A stretch of DNA of 42,136 bases, taken from positions 1 through 42,136 of IMG/VR virus record IMGVR_UViG_3300009408_000012; one strand, 5' to 3'. The translations under genes were made by a program, and so were the position numbers. Origin of the DNA: a virus. The notes beneath the pieces were generated by a model. It was not told where the DNA came from. It ran no database searches and was given only the letters and a program-made list of their open reading frames with translations. Of the stretch, positions 25,019 to 32,210 are shown piece after piece. The first letter of the stretch is position 1. The number at the start of each line of letters is the position of its first letter.

Positions 25019-25804
25019 TTATGCAGAGGTTATTGCTTCCCAAGCACTTCCAGTATAAACATTTAATTTACTAGTTGTAGTGTTATACACTACTAACCCA
25101 TCAGCGGGAGAAGTTATGGCATCTCTGTTTGTTGTAGTCATCCTTGGGGGTAAAAATCCTTGAGTAGTAGAATCTATTTGTACTGAAGCAGTAGCGACAT
25201 TTGCTGCAGAAGTTCCAACACCTAACTCATTTTTAGCATATATATATCCAGGACGTAGCATGGTTGTACCAGCATCGGCACTACCTATCCCACCGAGACC
25301 ATCTTCTTGAGACCAAACAATCCAGCCGCCCGTAACAGTTCCAGCCATATTAATTCTTGAGTTTGATCCATTAGCAGATATTGTTACATCTCCAGTCCCG
25401 TTTCTTCCTATATCTACACCCGTTTTAGCTCTGACAGAGTCCGGCCTGTTGCCTGTGACATCTCCGATATCGGCTCCGCCATCTGTACTAAAGAAGAGAT
25501 CTTTATCTGCGATACGTACTTCACCAGTTCCTGACGGTGTAAGTATAATGTCTCCGTTAGCGCCGGAGTTTAAAAGTAACGCTCCTCCCGAAGCAAATAT
25601 TTTACGTAAAGAAGAGTCAATCTCAATCGCGGGTCCAGCACCGGTTGTTCCTATAATAAGATCATTAGAGATGAATACATCTTTAGGTGTTCCAGCAGCT
25701 CCCGTAGCACCAATGTCATATGTATTAGCTGGTGAGAATTTAAGATCCTCGGTAATGGCTCCAACGTCAAAACTAGATCCACTTCCTCCTACAATAAATG
25801 CCAT
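25019..25804 (-). CDS. Tail fibre or appendage protein
   Basis: 261 aa. It starts MAFIVGGSGSS, like the large fibre at 27392-30058 (MAFIVGFSP). The body is a repeating Gly/Ser/Asp beta sequence (GAGPAIEIDSSLRKIFASGG). The end carries GFLPPRMTTTNRDAITSPA then GLVVYNTTTSKLNVYTGSAW, the same module as in the collar fibre. Such ends are common in trimeric phage fibres before chaperone or tip regions. Probably a branch or tip of the host-recognition apparatus. Confidence 0.75.
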   Translation of the reverse strand: MAFIVGGSGSSFDVGAITEDLKFSPANTYDIGATGAAGTPKDVFISNDLIIGTTGAGPAIEIDSSLRKIFASGGALLLNSGANGDIILTPSGTGEVRIADKDLFFSTDGGADIGDVTGNRPDSVRAKTGVDIGRNGTGDVTISANGSNSRINMAGTVTGGWIVWSQEDGLGGIGSADAGTTMLRPGYIYAKNELGVGTSAANVATASVQIDSTTQGFLPPRMTTTNRDAITSPADGLVVYNTTTSKLNVYTGSAWEAITSA

Positions 25805-25962
25805 TATCTACTCCTCGACTTTTTAGTCTTAAATTTATGTGCAAATACCTTAGGCATCCCTTTAACGGGGTAAACCTTGATATGCTTGTGTGGCCTCTTT
25901 ACGAACATGTACACGTTTACACACGCGCTCGCCACTAGTAAGTATGTTAAAATCTGTTCCAT
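25804..25962 (-). CDS. Small basic membrane peptide, 52 aa
   Basis: ATG at 25962 overlaps the hydroxylase-like gene's stop (TGATG); the stop at 25804-25806 overlaps the next start. Residues 3-20 (QILTYLLVASACVNVYMF) form one membrane span; the rest is strongly basic (HKFKTKKSRSR). Inner-membrane topology with the tail in the cytoplasm is expected. The tight overlap on both sides supports translation. Function unknown; it might accompany the membrane enzyme upstream. Confidence 0.65.
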   Translation of the reverse strand: MEQILTYLLVASACVNVYMFVKRPHKHIKVYPVKGMPKVFAHKFKTKKSRSR

Positions 25963-26390
25963 CACTTCTTAATCTCTCGGTACTCTGTCCCCATAACCTT
26001 GTCCCAGAACGTAAACATCTGCGTGAGGTTCTTATCTAGATGGTCATGGTGTGCTTTATGATACTTTGCATTTCCCAACCAACTTTTAAACGGTTTAAAA
26101 AACATTTTATGAACTCTATTACTCCGCTTATATGTCTTTCTATGCGTCGTAGAGACCTCATAAGTAAATAAGAAGGCTAGCACAAATCCTATAGTGTAGT
26201 AACCACATATAGCTGATACAGTCATAGGTATTAACCATAGTACCATAAATTCCAAGAGGTGGAAATTAGGCTCATATGCTGAGTGATGTACCTTATGTAT
26301 CTCCCACAGAGCTGGTACTTTATGCATGGCTACGTGGCCCCAGTATAAATAAGCATCTAATATTAAAAGTATAAGTAGCGTACTTATCAT
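25962..26390 (-). CDS. Fatty acid hydroxylase / sterol desaturase superfamily membrane protein
   Basis: 142 aa. Di-iron histidine motifs are present in order: HVAMH (His19, His23), HKVHH (His32, His35, His36) and HKAHH (His111, His114, His115). The end FWDKVMGTEY matches the family's W-D-x-x-x-G-T close. Hydrophobic spans lie at 1-17 and 46-80. Known members use O2 to hydroxylate lipid, sphingolipid or carotenoid chains at the membrane. This copy is short for the family (often 200-300 aa) but keeps the motif series. It sits in the fibre region, with start and stop overlaps to its neighbours, so it is expressed with the late genes. The substrate is not evident. Confidence 0.85.
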   Translation of the reverse strand: MISTLLILLILDAYLYWGHVAMHKVPALWEIHKVHHSAYEPNFHLLEFMVLWLIPMTVSAICGYYTIGFVLAFLFTYEVSTTHRKTYKRSNRVHKMFFKPFKSWLGNAKYHKAHHDHLDKNLTQMFTFWDKVMGTEYREIKK

Positions 26391-26788
26391 ATCAGGCCCA
26401 AGATACTCTCACATTCCGTTAATATGTCACCATCACTAGTAGAGGTTTGCTCTAAAAGAGTCTTTCTTAGTATTCGGCACGTAGCTGCTGTTGGTGTCAC
26501 TAAAGCTAGGTCTAAGTTAGTTTGCTGCTCAGGTGCCAGCGTTAGACCCGCTAATGCCGTTGAGGCGTAAGATGTAAATGCCGTAAGCTCCGCTGCAGTA
26601 AATGCTATGAAGATGCTAACTAATGCAAATACGCAGATACCTCTAGCCCGATGCTTCTCCAAGTAGGGTAGTATGTCTATAGAGGTAGACCCAGTCCAAC
26701 CAGGATATTCTGCATCTAAAAGATCCGTCGTCTCTTGGCAAGTTACCTCATTTGAGTATGCAAACAATTCGTCTATAGTCTTGTACAT
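26387..26788 (-). CDS. Membrane-anchored hypothetical protein, 133 aa
   Basis: 133 aa with one clear membrane span (residues 50-75, GICVFALVSIFIAFTAAELTA). The N-terminal 45 residues are acidic and would be on one side. The C-terminal 55 residues contain several Thr and Cys (TAATCRILRKTLL, LTECESILGLI). The stop overlaps the hydroxylase-like start (ATGA), which suggests coupled translation and perhaps a joint role at the membrane. No family recognised. Confidence 0.6.
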   Translation of the reverse strand: MYKTIDELFAYSNEVTCQETTDLLDAEYPGWTGSTSIDILPYLEKHRARGICVFALVSIFIAFTAAELTAFTSYASTALAGLTLAPEQQTNLDLALVTPTAATCRILRKTLLEQTSTSDGDILTECESILGLI

Positions 26789-26794
26789 AAATCC

Positions 26795-27388
26795 TTAAGG
26801 TTTAACTGTGAAGGTTACTAAGTTAATAGCTGCACCAGCCCAATCAGAAGTTCCTGTACTACCTGTGTCAGGTATCTCTTTGTAGCCAATTGCTGCCCAC
26901 CTTGAATCGCCGGTAGCCTCTATCTCTACCGTCCAACCGTTAGTTAAACTAGTAAGAGCAGCGCTGTCCGTAGCCATTGCTATTGCAATCCTGTTGGGTC
27001 CTAGACTAGTTCCTGCAGGAGTCGTGGCCGTGCCAGTTGTCGTGTCTGTATCTTCTATAGGAGTGCCGCCAACGCCGGTTATCTCTGCCATAACTACTGG
27101 GCCTCCTGCGTCTCCTTTGCTGCCCGTAAGTGCAAAAGTAAAAGTCGTTCCTTCACCGCTAGCCACTTTCCAAAAGAAAGTATTTGCTACTGTAGAAGTC
27201 CATCCAGCAGGGGGTGTAAATGTTTCTCCCGCACCAATGGCGCTAGCTACTAGTAAAACTCCGTCGGCTGGAGCGGGATCTAAAGTTAGAACTGCGTCGA
27301 AACCATCGTTAGTTACGTCACTAGCTGACCTAGCTAATACTGGAGCATCTAATACTCCAGAAAAATGACATACAGGAAAAGTAAGCAT
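26795..27388 (-). CDS. Ig-like or jelly-roll tail appendage protein
   Basis: 197 aa, beta-rich and Thr/Gly-rich (TFTFALTGSKGDAGGPVVMAEI, TTTGTATTPAGTSLGPN). This is consistent with a compact beta sandwich such as those on phage tails that bind sugars. Encoded 3 nt after the large fibre gene and before two membrane genes. Assigned to the tail appendages by composition and place. Confidence 0.6.
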   Translation of the reverse strand: MLTFPVCHFSGVLDAPVLARSASDVTNDGFDAVLTLDPAPADGVLLVASAIGAGETFTPPAGWTSTVANTFFWKVASGEGTTFTFALTGSKGDAGGPVVMAEITGVGGTPIEDTDTTTGTATTPAGTSLGPNRIAIAMATDSAALTSLTNGWTVEIEATGDSRWAAIGYKEIPDTGSTGTSDWAGAAINLVTFTVKP

Positions 27389-27391
27389 AAC

Positions 27392-30058
27392 CTAAGCAAA
27401 CGCTAACTGAGACACACCGTACATGTTAGTACCGTCTGAAACAAAAGTAAGGATATCTATAGAGCTGGCTGCAGTACTCAAAGTAGGTGCGGTTCCGCCT
27501 GGCCACTTATATACTGTGCCATACACTAAAGTTCTAGACCCGGTAGCATCTTGTTTTACTATTACTGTGTATGATGCTCCTGCTTTCAAATTCGTGGGGT
27601 TATCTAAAGTTCTATTGCCTGCTAAGGTAACTGTTGAAGCTTGGTTTAGAGTCAAGTCCCAAGCAATGTTAGCTGCATCTGTAAGAGTGGTCTCAGCAAA
27701 GTATGCTTGACCTTTAAATTTAAAACTATAATCCGCTGAAGAGTCGTTAAATATTGCATCCGAAGTCTCGTTAAACTTAACCCTATCTACCAGAGCGTTT
27801 AAAGAGCTACCAGTAGATCCAGCAGGAGCTGTCTTAATAGTTATTGCTCCTCCTGCTCCGGTTCCTGTACCTCTTCCTCCAGTAATACTTAAACTTGCAC
27901 CACCTATATCAGTACCCGACCCTCCAGTACCGTTGTAAGACACTGCGTCGGTACCTGCAGATGCAGAAGTAACACCTGTCCCTAAATATACATCTTTAAT
28001 GGGAGCTACAGAACTACCTACTAAAAACTGATTAGTTGCTGTACTGGTGGCGCTTTGGCCTATAACAACGCAGGCCGTATGTGTTGCAGAGGCTGAGGTG
28101 CCTCCTATAGCTATACAGTAGGTAGCAGAGGCAATGCTGTCAGTACCTACTGCAAATGTGTTTGATGCAGAGGCTGTAGCAGACTTTCCTAAAGCTACGC
28201 TAGAAGATCCAGATGCTGAGGAACTTTTACCTATAGCTGTAGATGGGTTGGAACTAGCAGAAGCACTAACGCCCAATGCAGTTGAGTCGCTGCTAGAAGC
28301 ACTAGAAAAACCACCCAAAGCGGTTGACGAACTTCCTGCAGAAGAGGCAGATATACCTACAGCAAGGGAGTTACTTCCTACTGCGGATGTTCCTACCCCA
28401 AACTTCTCAGATGACGTTCCTAATCCAGGAGAACTTATAACAGAGGTAGTAACGGTAGTAGCAATGTCGCCAATAAACGAAGCGTCGCCCGTTGTCTTAG
28501 TTATACTTAAAAGGATATTTCCAGAGTTTAAATCACTAGCATCTGTAAGTTTAAATAAATCAGAGTCAGAGTTGTCAACTCCTAAAGACATAGAGGTTGT
28601 AGCTGCTGTGTCGTTCGTTCTAAAATTAATATAAGGATCGCCACTAGAGTCTCCTCCAGCTTCTAATGTTATAGAAGCATGTGATCCTACATTAGTATTA
28701 TCGCTGTTCTCAATAATTACCTGTACTGCACTACCCACTAAAGAATTACTAGTAGTAATATTGCCAGAATCGTCTACGGTAGTTGTAGATGTATTCTGAA
28801 TTAATTTTCCAGTTGTAGAGTCAAATCTTGCTATAGCGTTATCTGTTGAACTTCCAGGTCCAACTACATCCCCTGCACCACCTAACAGAGTCTCAGTTCC
28901 AGCATCATCGATCTGGTATATACCGCCAGACTTGCCGTAAATTTTCCAAGTACCGGTAACTGGCGTAGTGGGAGCTACAGACCGCTCTCCAAACTGTACG
29001 GTTTTTTCGTCACCTTTTATTACTATGTCAGTACCAACGGTACAGGTTCCATCCGTATCAATAGGACCGTCAAAATGGTTAGCAGAGGAAGCACCACTTT
29101 GCCAAATACCATATTGGTTGGCAATAGTGCCAGTGCCAATATCATTTAAATATAGACCGTAAGAAGTAGTTACAGTGGAGCTTGCGTTAGAAATTCCATA
29201 TAGTATGTTTGCGCCGTAGAGAGTTGTTACTGTGGAGGCAGCAGTTCCAAATCCGTTAATATCCGCACCGTATACGCGATCTATTGACCCGGTTCCTACT
29301 AACTCAGCTGCTGAAGAGAACCCAATAGCCATCCCTGAATTAGTTATTCCACTGTTTACAGTGTTGGTTAAGTAACTCCACCAACCGTAGCGTTTAAATA
29401 CGTGGTTAACTGTGTCGGTTACGTTTACGGTATTCTGGATACCTTCGATAATCTGCGTGTTGTCGGTTATAGTGTGTGCTATCTGAAGCTTGCCGCCTGC
29501 ATCTGGGGTGGCAGTTCCGATACCTACAGTGCTGTTGGAAGCATCTACAAAAAGGGTGGTAGTGTCTACTGTCAAATCACTAGGCATAGTGACGTTGTCT
29601 GAGTCGTCGACTAGAACACCGGTATTCTCTAGCTCGTGTGTGATGCCACTCCAGCGCGCTACAGCGTTGTCTGTGACCGCTTCAGCGGCTAGAGCTAGGG
29701 GTAGCTGACCCGTAGAGCCAGCCGTCCAGTAGTCGCCCGCCTCGTCCCAAAGAAGCCTAGCGTTGGTGCTAGTCCCTCTCTCGACTTCTAGGCCTGCATT
29801 CTCAGTAGGGGTTCCCGTAACGTCATCGTTAAGCATGATGATGTTGTCGCCCGTCGTGATGGTCGTAGAGGCTATTAGGGTGGTTACTGTGAGCGAGGCT
29901 ACGCCCGTAATGTTATCCGAGTCATCAATTATGACGCCTGAGTTTTGGATAATCTTGCCCGTAACTCCGTCAAAACGAGCTACAGCATTATCCGTAGCCG
30001 ACCCGGGACCTTGCACGTCCGTGGCCGCTACTGGGCTGAATCCGACAATAAATGCCAT
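27392..30058 (-). CDS. Large tail fibre with YadA-like head repeats
   Basis: 888 aa. Three copies of a motif like TDNAVARFDG-TGK-IIQN-DDSDN occur at about residues 20-50, 130-160 and 410-440. Residues about 560-680 are 14-residue repeats of the YadA/Hep_Hag type (SSSTALGGFSSASS, SNPSTAIGKSSSAS), which form a left-handed beta-roll trimer in adhesins. The C-terminus has DLTLNQASTVTLAGNRTL and YTVIVKQDATGSRTL, a common phage fibre end. Probably the main receptor-binding fibre. It is the first large gene of the minus-strand late block. Confidence 0.85.
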   Translation of the reverse strand: MAFIVGFSPVAATDVQGPGSATDNAVARFDGVTGKIIQNSGVIIDDSDNITGVASLTVTTLIASTTITTGDNIIMLNDDVTGTPTENAGLEVERGTSTNARLLWDEAGDYWTAGSTGQLPLALAAEAVTDNAVARWSGITHELENTGVLVDDSDNVTMPSDLTVDTTTLFVDASNSTVGIGTATPDAGGKLQIAHTITDNTQIIEGIQNTVNVTDTVNHVFKRYGWWSYLTNTVNSGITNSGMAIGFSSAAELVGTGSIDRVYGADINGFGTAASTVTTLYGANILYGISNASSTVTTSYGLYLNDIGTGTIANQYGIWQSGASSANHFDGPIDTDGTCTVGTDIVIKGDEKTVQFGERSVAPTTPVTGTWKIYGKSGGIYQIDDAGTETLLGGAGDVVGPGSSTDNAIARFDSTTGKLIQNTSTTTVDDSGNITTSNSLVGSAVQVIIENSDNTNVGSHASITLEAGGDSSGDPYINFRTNDTAATTSMSLGVDNSDSDLFKLTDASDLNSGNILLSITKTTGDASFIGDIATTVTTSVISSPGLGTSSEKFGVGTSAVGSNSLAVGISASSAGSSSTALGGFSSASSSDSTALGVSASASSNPSTAIGKSSSASGSSSVALGKSATASASNTFAVGTDSIASATYCIAIGGTSASATHTACVVIGQSATSTATNQFLVGSSVAPIKDVYLGTGVTSASAGTDAVSYNGTGGSGTDIGGASLSITGGRGTGTGAGGAITIKTAPAGSTGSSLNALVDRVKFNETSDAIFNDSSADYSFKFKGQAYFAETTLTDAANIAWDLTLNQASTVTLAGNRTLDNPTNLKAGASYTVIVKQDATGSRTLVYGTVYKWPGGTAPTLSTAASSIDILTFVSDGTNMYGVSQLAFA

Positions 30059-30067
30059 GACTTAAAC

Positions 30068-30232
30068 CTACTTGTTTCGGCTGTTTACTTTGTCCGTATC
30101 TTGAGAATTGAACGCTCCGTCAGCCACGCTTTTCTTTCGGGGGGAGGGGCCTTGGTCCTTGTCCTTGGAGGCGCCTTTGCCGTAGCCGCTTACATCTCTA
30201 GGTTTCATATCATTGTTTACATTTTTACTCAT
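30068..30232 (-). CDS. Tiny charged protein, 54 aa
   Basis: ATG at 30232 with AAGGA 7 nt before. Hydrophilic and Lys/Asp/Asn-rich, with a basic middle (GPSPRKKSV) and no hydrophobic core, so probably disordered or nucleic-acid-binding. It is third in a run of three tiny basic genes between the structured RNA and the fibre gene. No family recognised. Confidence 0.6.
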   Translation of the reverse strand: MSKNVNNDMKPRDVSGYGKGASKDKDQGPSPRKKSVADGAFNSQDTDKVNSRNK

Positions 30233-30241
30233 AGCGTATCC

Positions 30242-30376
30242 TTACTTCTTTGCTTTGGGCTTTTTTCTCTTAAAGCCTGCAGTGAATTGCTTGACCTTCT
30301 TAGGGTCTAATTTGGGTCCTTTTGCGCTTCCGCCTTTGCGGCCTTTAGCGGCTTCTTTCTTAGTGTGAAATGGCAC
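30242..30376 (-). CDS. Tiny Lys-rich protein, 44 aa
   Basis: GTG at 30376 with AAGGAG at 30387-30382 (minus). Of 44 residues, about 17 are Lys or Arg (KGRKGGSAKGPKLDPKKVK, FKRKKPKAKK), giving a very high positive charge. Probably binds nucleic acid. It resembles the small basic virion or DNA-condensing proteins of some phages in composition only. Confidence 0.6.
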   Translation of the reverse strand: MPFHTKKEAAKGRKGGSAKGPKLDPKKVKQFTAGFKRKKPKAKK

Positions 30377-30434
30377 GTGCTCTCCTTAGGTTCGACCGCT
30401 TAAGGGTCTGGTTTCTATCTAGGTGGCCTTGCGG

Positions 30435-30575
30435 CTACTTTTTTGGGCGGCGTTTCTTGGCCTTCTTGGGCAAGCTGACGATCGGGAAGCCTTTGCTGTT
30501 CTTGCGTCCGCGGTCGGCGGGGCTGGTCAGCGGGCGGTCTAAAATTATGGGGCGCGTCTTTTTCTTCTTAGGCAT
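30435..30575 (-). CDS. Tiny basic protein, 46 aa, first gene of the late block
   Basis: ATG at 30575 with a strong AAAGGAGG site. The ends are Lys/Arg-rich (MPKKKKTRP, KKAKKRRPKK) with a short hydrophobic centre (GFPIVSL). It is the first coding gene downstream of the putative large RNA on the same strand, so the RNA may also be its 5' leader. Confidence 0.6.
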   Translation of the reverse strand: MPKKKKTRPIILDRPLTSPADRGRKNSKGFPIVSLPKKAKKRRPKK

Positions 30576-30589
30576 GTAGCCTCCTTTAA

Positions 30590-31345
30590 AATCTGCCCGT
30601 CTGCCCGGACTGCCTCACCACTGCCCGTTTTGCGCGGACTTCCTGGGAACTGCCGTTCCTTTGAGCAGGTGACGCTCACGATGTGGGGTTGTTCTAAATT
30701 TTTTGCCAGGCAAGGAATTACACCCTGCGTCCTACGTCGCTTAGACGCATGCTCTAATGCACCGACTTTACGCTGTCACCACTTCTGAGCTACTGGCATA
30801 CTTGGCCAGGCCCGCCGCTCCCCCCTTGGGGCCCTAGGCTGCAAATCTGCGAGAAGTGCTACCTAGGGGCCTAAAACTTTTAGTCTCTCTCCGGCTTTCT
30901 GGTGATCATCCGCACGTATATTGCGTGGATCTCCCGGGAGCCGTAATTACTTTTAAAACTCTTTTTTGGCTGCTCTTCCATCTTTGCTCCTATTGTAGAT
31001 ACAGCTCGGACTATGTGGAATGCTTTAAGGGGGAGCGGGCGGTGTTTCCAAACGCTCTAGCCCTCAAGGTTCTTATGTGGAGCTTGTGGGCTCCCAGGGG
31101 CAAAGCCCCTCCACCTAGCCTCGCTGCTGGCCTTGTCGACTCTGTCCCTCTTTCGAGTTCCACAATTTGAGTCAAATTGTACCGTTAGCTTCAGTAGTAT
31201 TCAGCCGGGGTGCGGTTCAGGCCTTGACTGGTTTTGAGGTGCCAGCTGGCAGGTCTATCATTTCCTCGAACCCCTTGTAGGTGGTGCTTTTCAGCGTTCG
31301 GGCCGGTCTCGTTTCAAGAGTGAGGCGCAAGAACCCAACCTACAT
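30590..31345 (-). ncRNA. Putative large structured non-coding RNA
   Basis: About 760 nt without any credible reading frame on either strand, in a genome where genes otherwise touch or overlap. A consensus promoter (31351-31379, minus) ends right before it. Minus-strand stems include 7-bp ACAATTT/AAATTGT (31162-31180), AGGGGC/GCCCCT with triloop (31096-31110), TGCCAGCTGGCA (31240-31251), CCCTAGG/CCTAGGG (30832-30838 with 30862-30868) and CTGGC/GCCAG (30793-30809). Many purine-rich junctions suit tertiary contacts. The 3' end has repeated GGCAG elements before the AAAGGAGG of the first tiny gene. It resembles in size and style the giant phage RNAs such as GOLLD or ROOL, but class membership was not tested. 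It could instead be a very long leader. Confidence 0.6.
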
Positions 31346-31350
31346 CTACT

Positions 31351-31379
31351 ACTCTATCATGCTTTTGTCGATTTGTCAA
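31351..31379 (-). promoter_or_regulatory. Sigma-70-type promoter for the RNA and late block
   Basis: Minus strand TTGACA (31379-31374), 17-bp spacer, TAGAGT (31356-31351). An A/T-rich tract lies directly upstream (31381-31440), like an UP element. Transcription would start near 31345 and run into the putative structured RNA and then the late genes. Confidence 0.75.
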
Positions 31380-31380
31380 G

Positions 31381-31560
31381 CTTTTTTTTCAATTATTTTG
31401 CATTTTTTTTGCTCTATTTTCTAAGTGGCTGAAATTATAGGTTTTCTCAGTTTGGCGAGTTTTGTATTTTGCTCAATTTTTAGCTGATATGCACTAGAGT
31501 CCCCCATATATATCCTTGGGGGGGCAGGGCATGATTGGTGCTCGCCCCTCCAGGGGTTGG
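31381..31560. other. Gene-free A/T-rich tract and two G/C hairpins
   Basis: 31381-31440 is mostly A/T, with two runs of eight T. Two hairpins follow: CCCCC (31501-31505) with GGGGG (31518-31524), loop about 12 and A/T-rich; and CCCCT (31545-31549) with AGGGG (31552-31556). No credible gene. It separates the sigma-70 promoter from the sigma-54 cluster. An origin or a transcription insulator is possible, but nothing decides. Confidence 0.5.
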
Positions 31561-31571
31561 GGTGCACTGCA

Positions 31572-31588
31572 TTGGCATCATACTTGCA
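31572..31588 (+). promoter_or_regulatory. Near-consensus sigma-54 site, plus strand
   Basis: TTGGCAT-N5-TTGCA with GG and GC separated by exactly 10 nt, one mismatch in the -24 box (T for C). It lies about 180 bp upstream of the perfect plus-strand site and may be a secondary or decoy site. Confidence 0.5.
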
Positions 31589-31590
31589 GT

Positions 31591-31607
31591 AGCACAGCAC
31601 GTGCCAA
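31591..31607 (-). promoter_or_regulatory. Near-consensus sigma-54 site, minus strand
   Basis: Minus strand TTGGCACG-N4-GTGCT; the -24 box is perfect, and the -12 box has G for the first T but keeps GC at 10-nt spacing. It points toward the large RNA and late genes. Confidence 0.45.
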
Positions 31608-31634
31608 GATATACGTAGGTGGAGCAGCGTGCCC

Positions 31635-31652
31635 ATGCAACAATCGTGCCAA
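31635..31652 (-). promoter_or_regulatory. Consensus sigma-54 promoter, minus strand
   Basis: Minus strand TTGGCACG-ATTG-TTGCAT, a full match to the -24/-12 consensus with correct GG-GC spacing. Its start point would be near 31624, directing transcription leftward toward the putative RNA and late block. It diverges from the site at 31750-31767. Confidence 0.75.
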
Positions 31653-31749
31653 CTTAGCTGTACAATCGTTGGTCACCAATCGACCAGAAGTTCGACAGCA
31701 TCTTCTTGGCCAAAATTGTACGAGTGCTGCAATTACAGCAACTTAGCAT

Positions 31750-31767
31750 TTGGCACGCCGGTTGCAT
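31750..31767 (+). promoter_or_regulatory. Consensus sigma-54 promoter for the accessory operon
   Basis: TTGGCACG-CCGG-TTGCAT matches the -24/-12 consensus at every conserved base with 10 nt between GG and GC. Expected start near 31776, 66 nt before the ATG at 31842. Dyads TTGGT-C-ACCAA (31669-31679) and TGCTG-N6-CAGCA (31725-31740) lie upstream and could bind an enhancer protein or IHF-like factor. Confidence 0.8.
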
Positions 31768-31841
31768 GTAAATCAAGTAGGCACAAATGCCGACTAATCC
31801 AAGCTAAGCCAAGTAGGCCCGCTTAACCCAGGAGATAGACC

Positions 31842-32144
31842 ATGTCAGTAACAGTAACTACCCAAGAGAACCAAACGCAAGACGCAATGGCCCAAGTAAT
31901 CGCCGAGCTTAAGGCAGAGAATGCTAAGCTTAAGGCTAAGAAGGCTAAGGGGCTCAGCCTAAAGGTTAGCGCCAAGGGCGGGCTCAGCATCTACGGGATG
32001 GGCCGCTTCCCGGTCACACTCTACAAGAGCCAGTGGACGAAGCTACTCGCTGCCACTGAAGAGATCAAGACATTCCTCAAGGACAACGACGCCGAGCTGA
32101 AAGATAAGGGGGACGCGGCCAAAGTTGCAGCTAAGGCAGCTTAG
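31842..32144 (+). CDS. Conserved phage hypothetical protein, 100 aa
   Basis: ATG at 31842 after AGGAGA. An N-terminal helical coiled-coil part (IAELKAENAKLKAKKAKG) is followed by a core LSIYGMGRFPVTLYKSQWTKLL and a Lys/Ala helix tail. I recall a core of this type (GxGRFPVTLY-QW) in many marine and freshwater phage proteins of unknown function, but could not check. It is the first gene of the sigma-54 operon, followed by a strong spacer hairpin. Confidence 0.75.
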   Translation: MSVTVTTQENQTQDAMAQVIAELKAENAKLKAKKAKGLSLKVSAKGGLSIYGMGRFPVTLYKSQWTKLLAATEEIKTFLKDNDAELKDKGDAAKVAAKAA

Positions 32145-32198
32145 TAGGCTTGGCTAGGAGAGAAGTCCTCACTTCTCTCACTGCCTGGACAACTAAGC
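32139..32198 (+). promoter_or_regulatory. Intergenic RNA hairpin 1
   Basis: Outer stem GCTTAGT (32139-32145) with ACTAAGC (32192-32198). Inner perfect 9-bp stem GAGAGAAGT (32158-32166) with ACTTCTCTC (32171-32179), loop CCTC. It sits between the stop of the 100-aa gene and the ribosome binding site of the next, and may be an RNase site or stability element. Confidence 0.7.
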
Positions 32199-32210
32199 AA
32201 GGGAGTAAGT

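Noticed and set aside
28134-28634. 166-aa plus-strand frame
   Set aside because: It is the antisense of the repetitive fibre gene; its repeats mirror the coding strand repeats.
30856-31170. 104-aa plus-strand frame in the gene-free region
   Set aside because: It opposes the strand of the promoter, has no binding site and is rich in Leu/Ser/Pro typical of chance frames over G/C-rich structure.
31381-31440. Replication origin
   Set aside because: The A/T-rich tract is suggestive, but no iterons or DnaA-type boxes were seen, so only a neutral description is given.
31421-31636. 71-aa minus-strand frame
   Set aside because: It spans the sigma-54 site and two hairpins, starts upstream of the expected start point, lacks a ribosome binding site and has unnatural composition.
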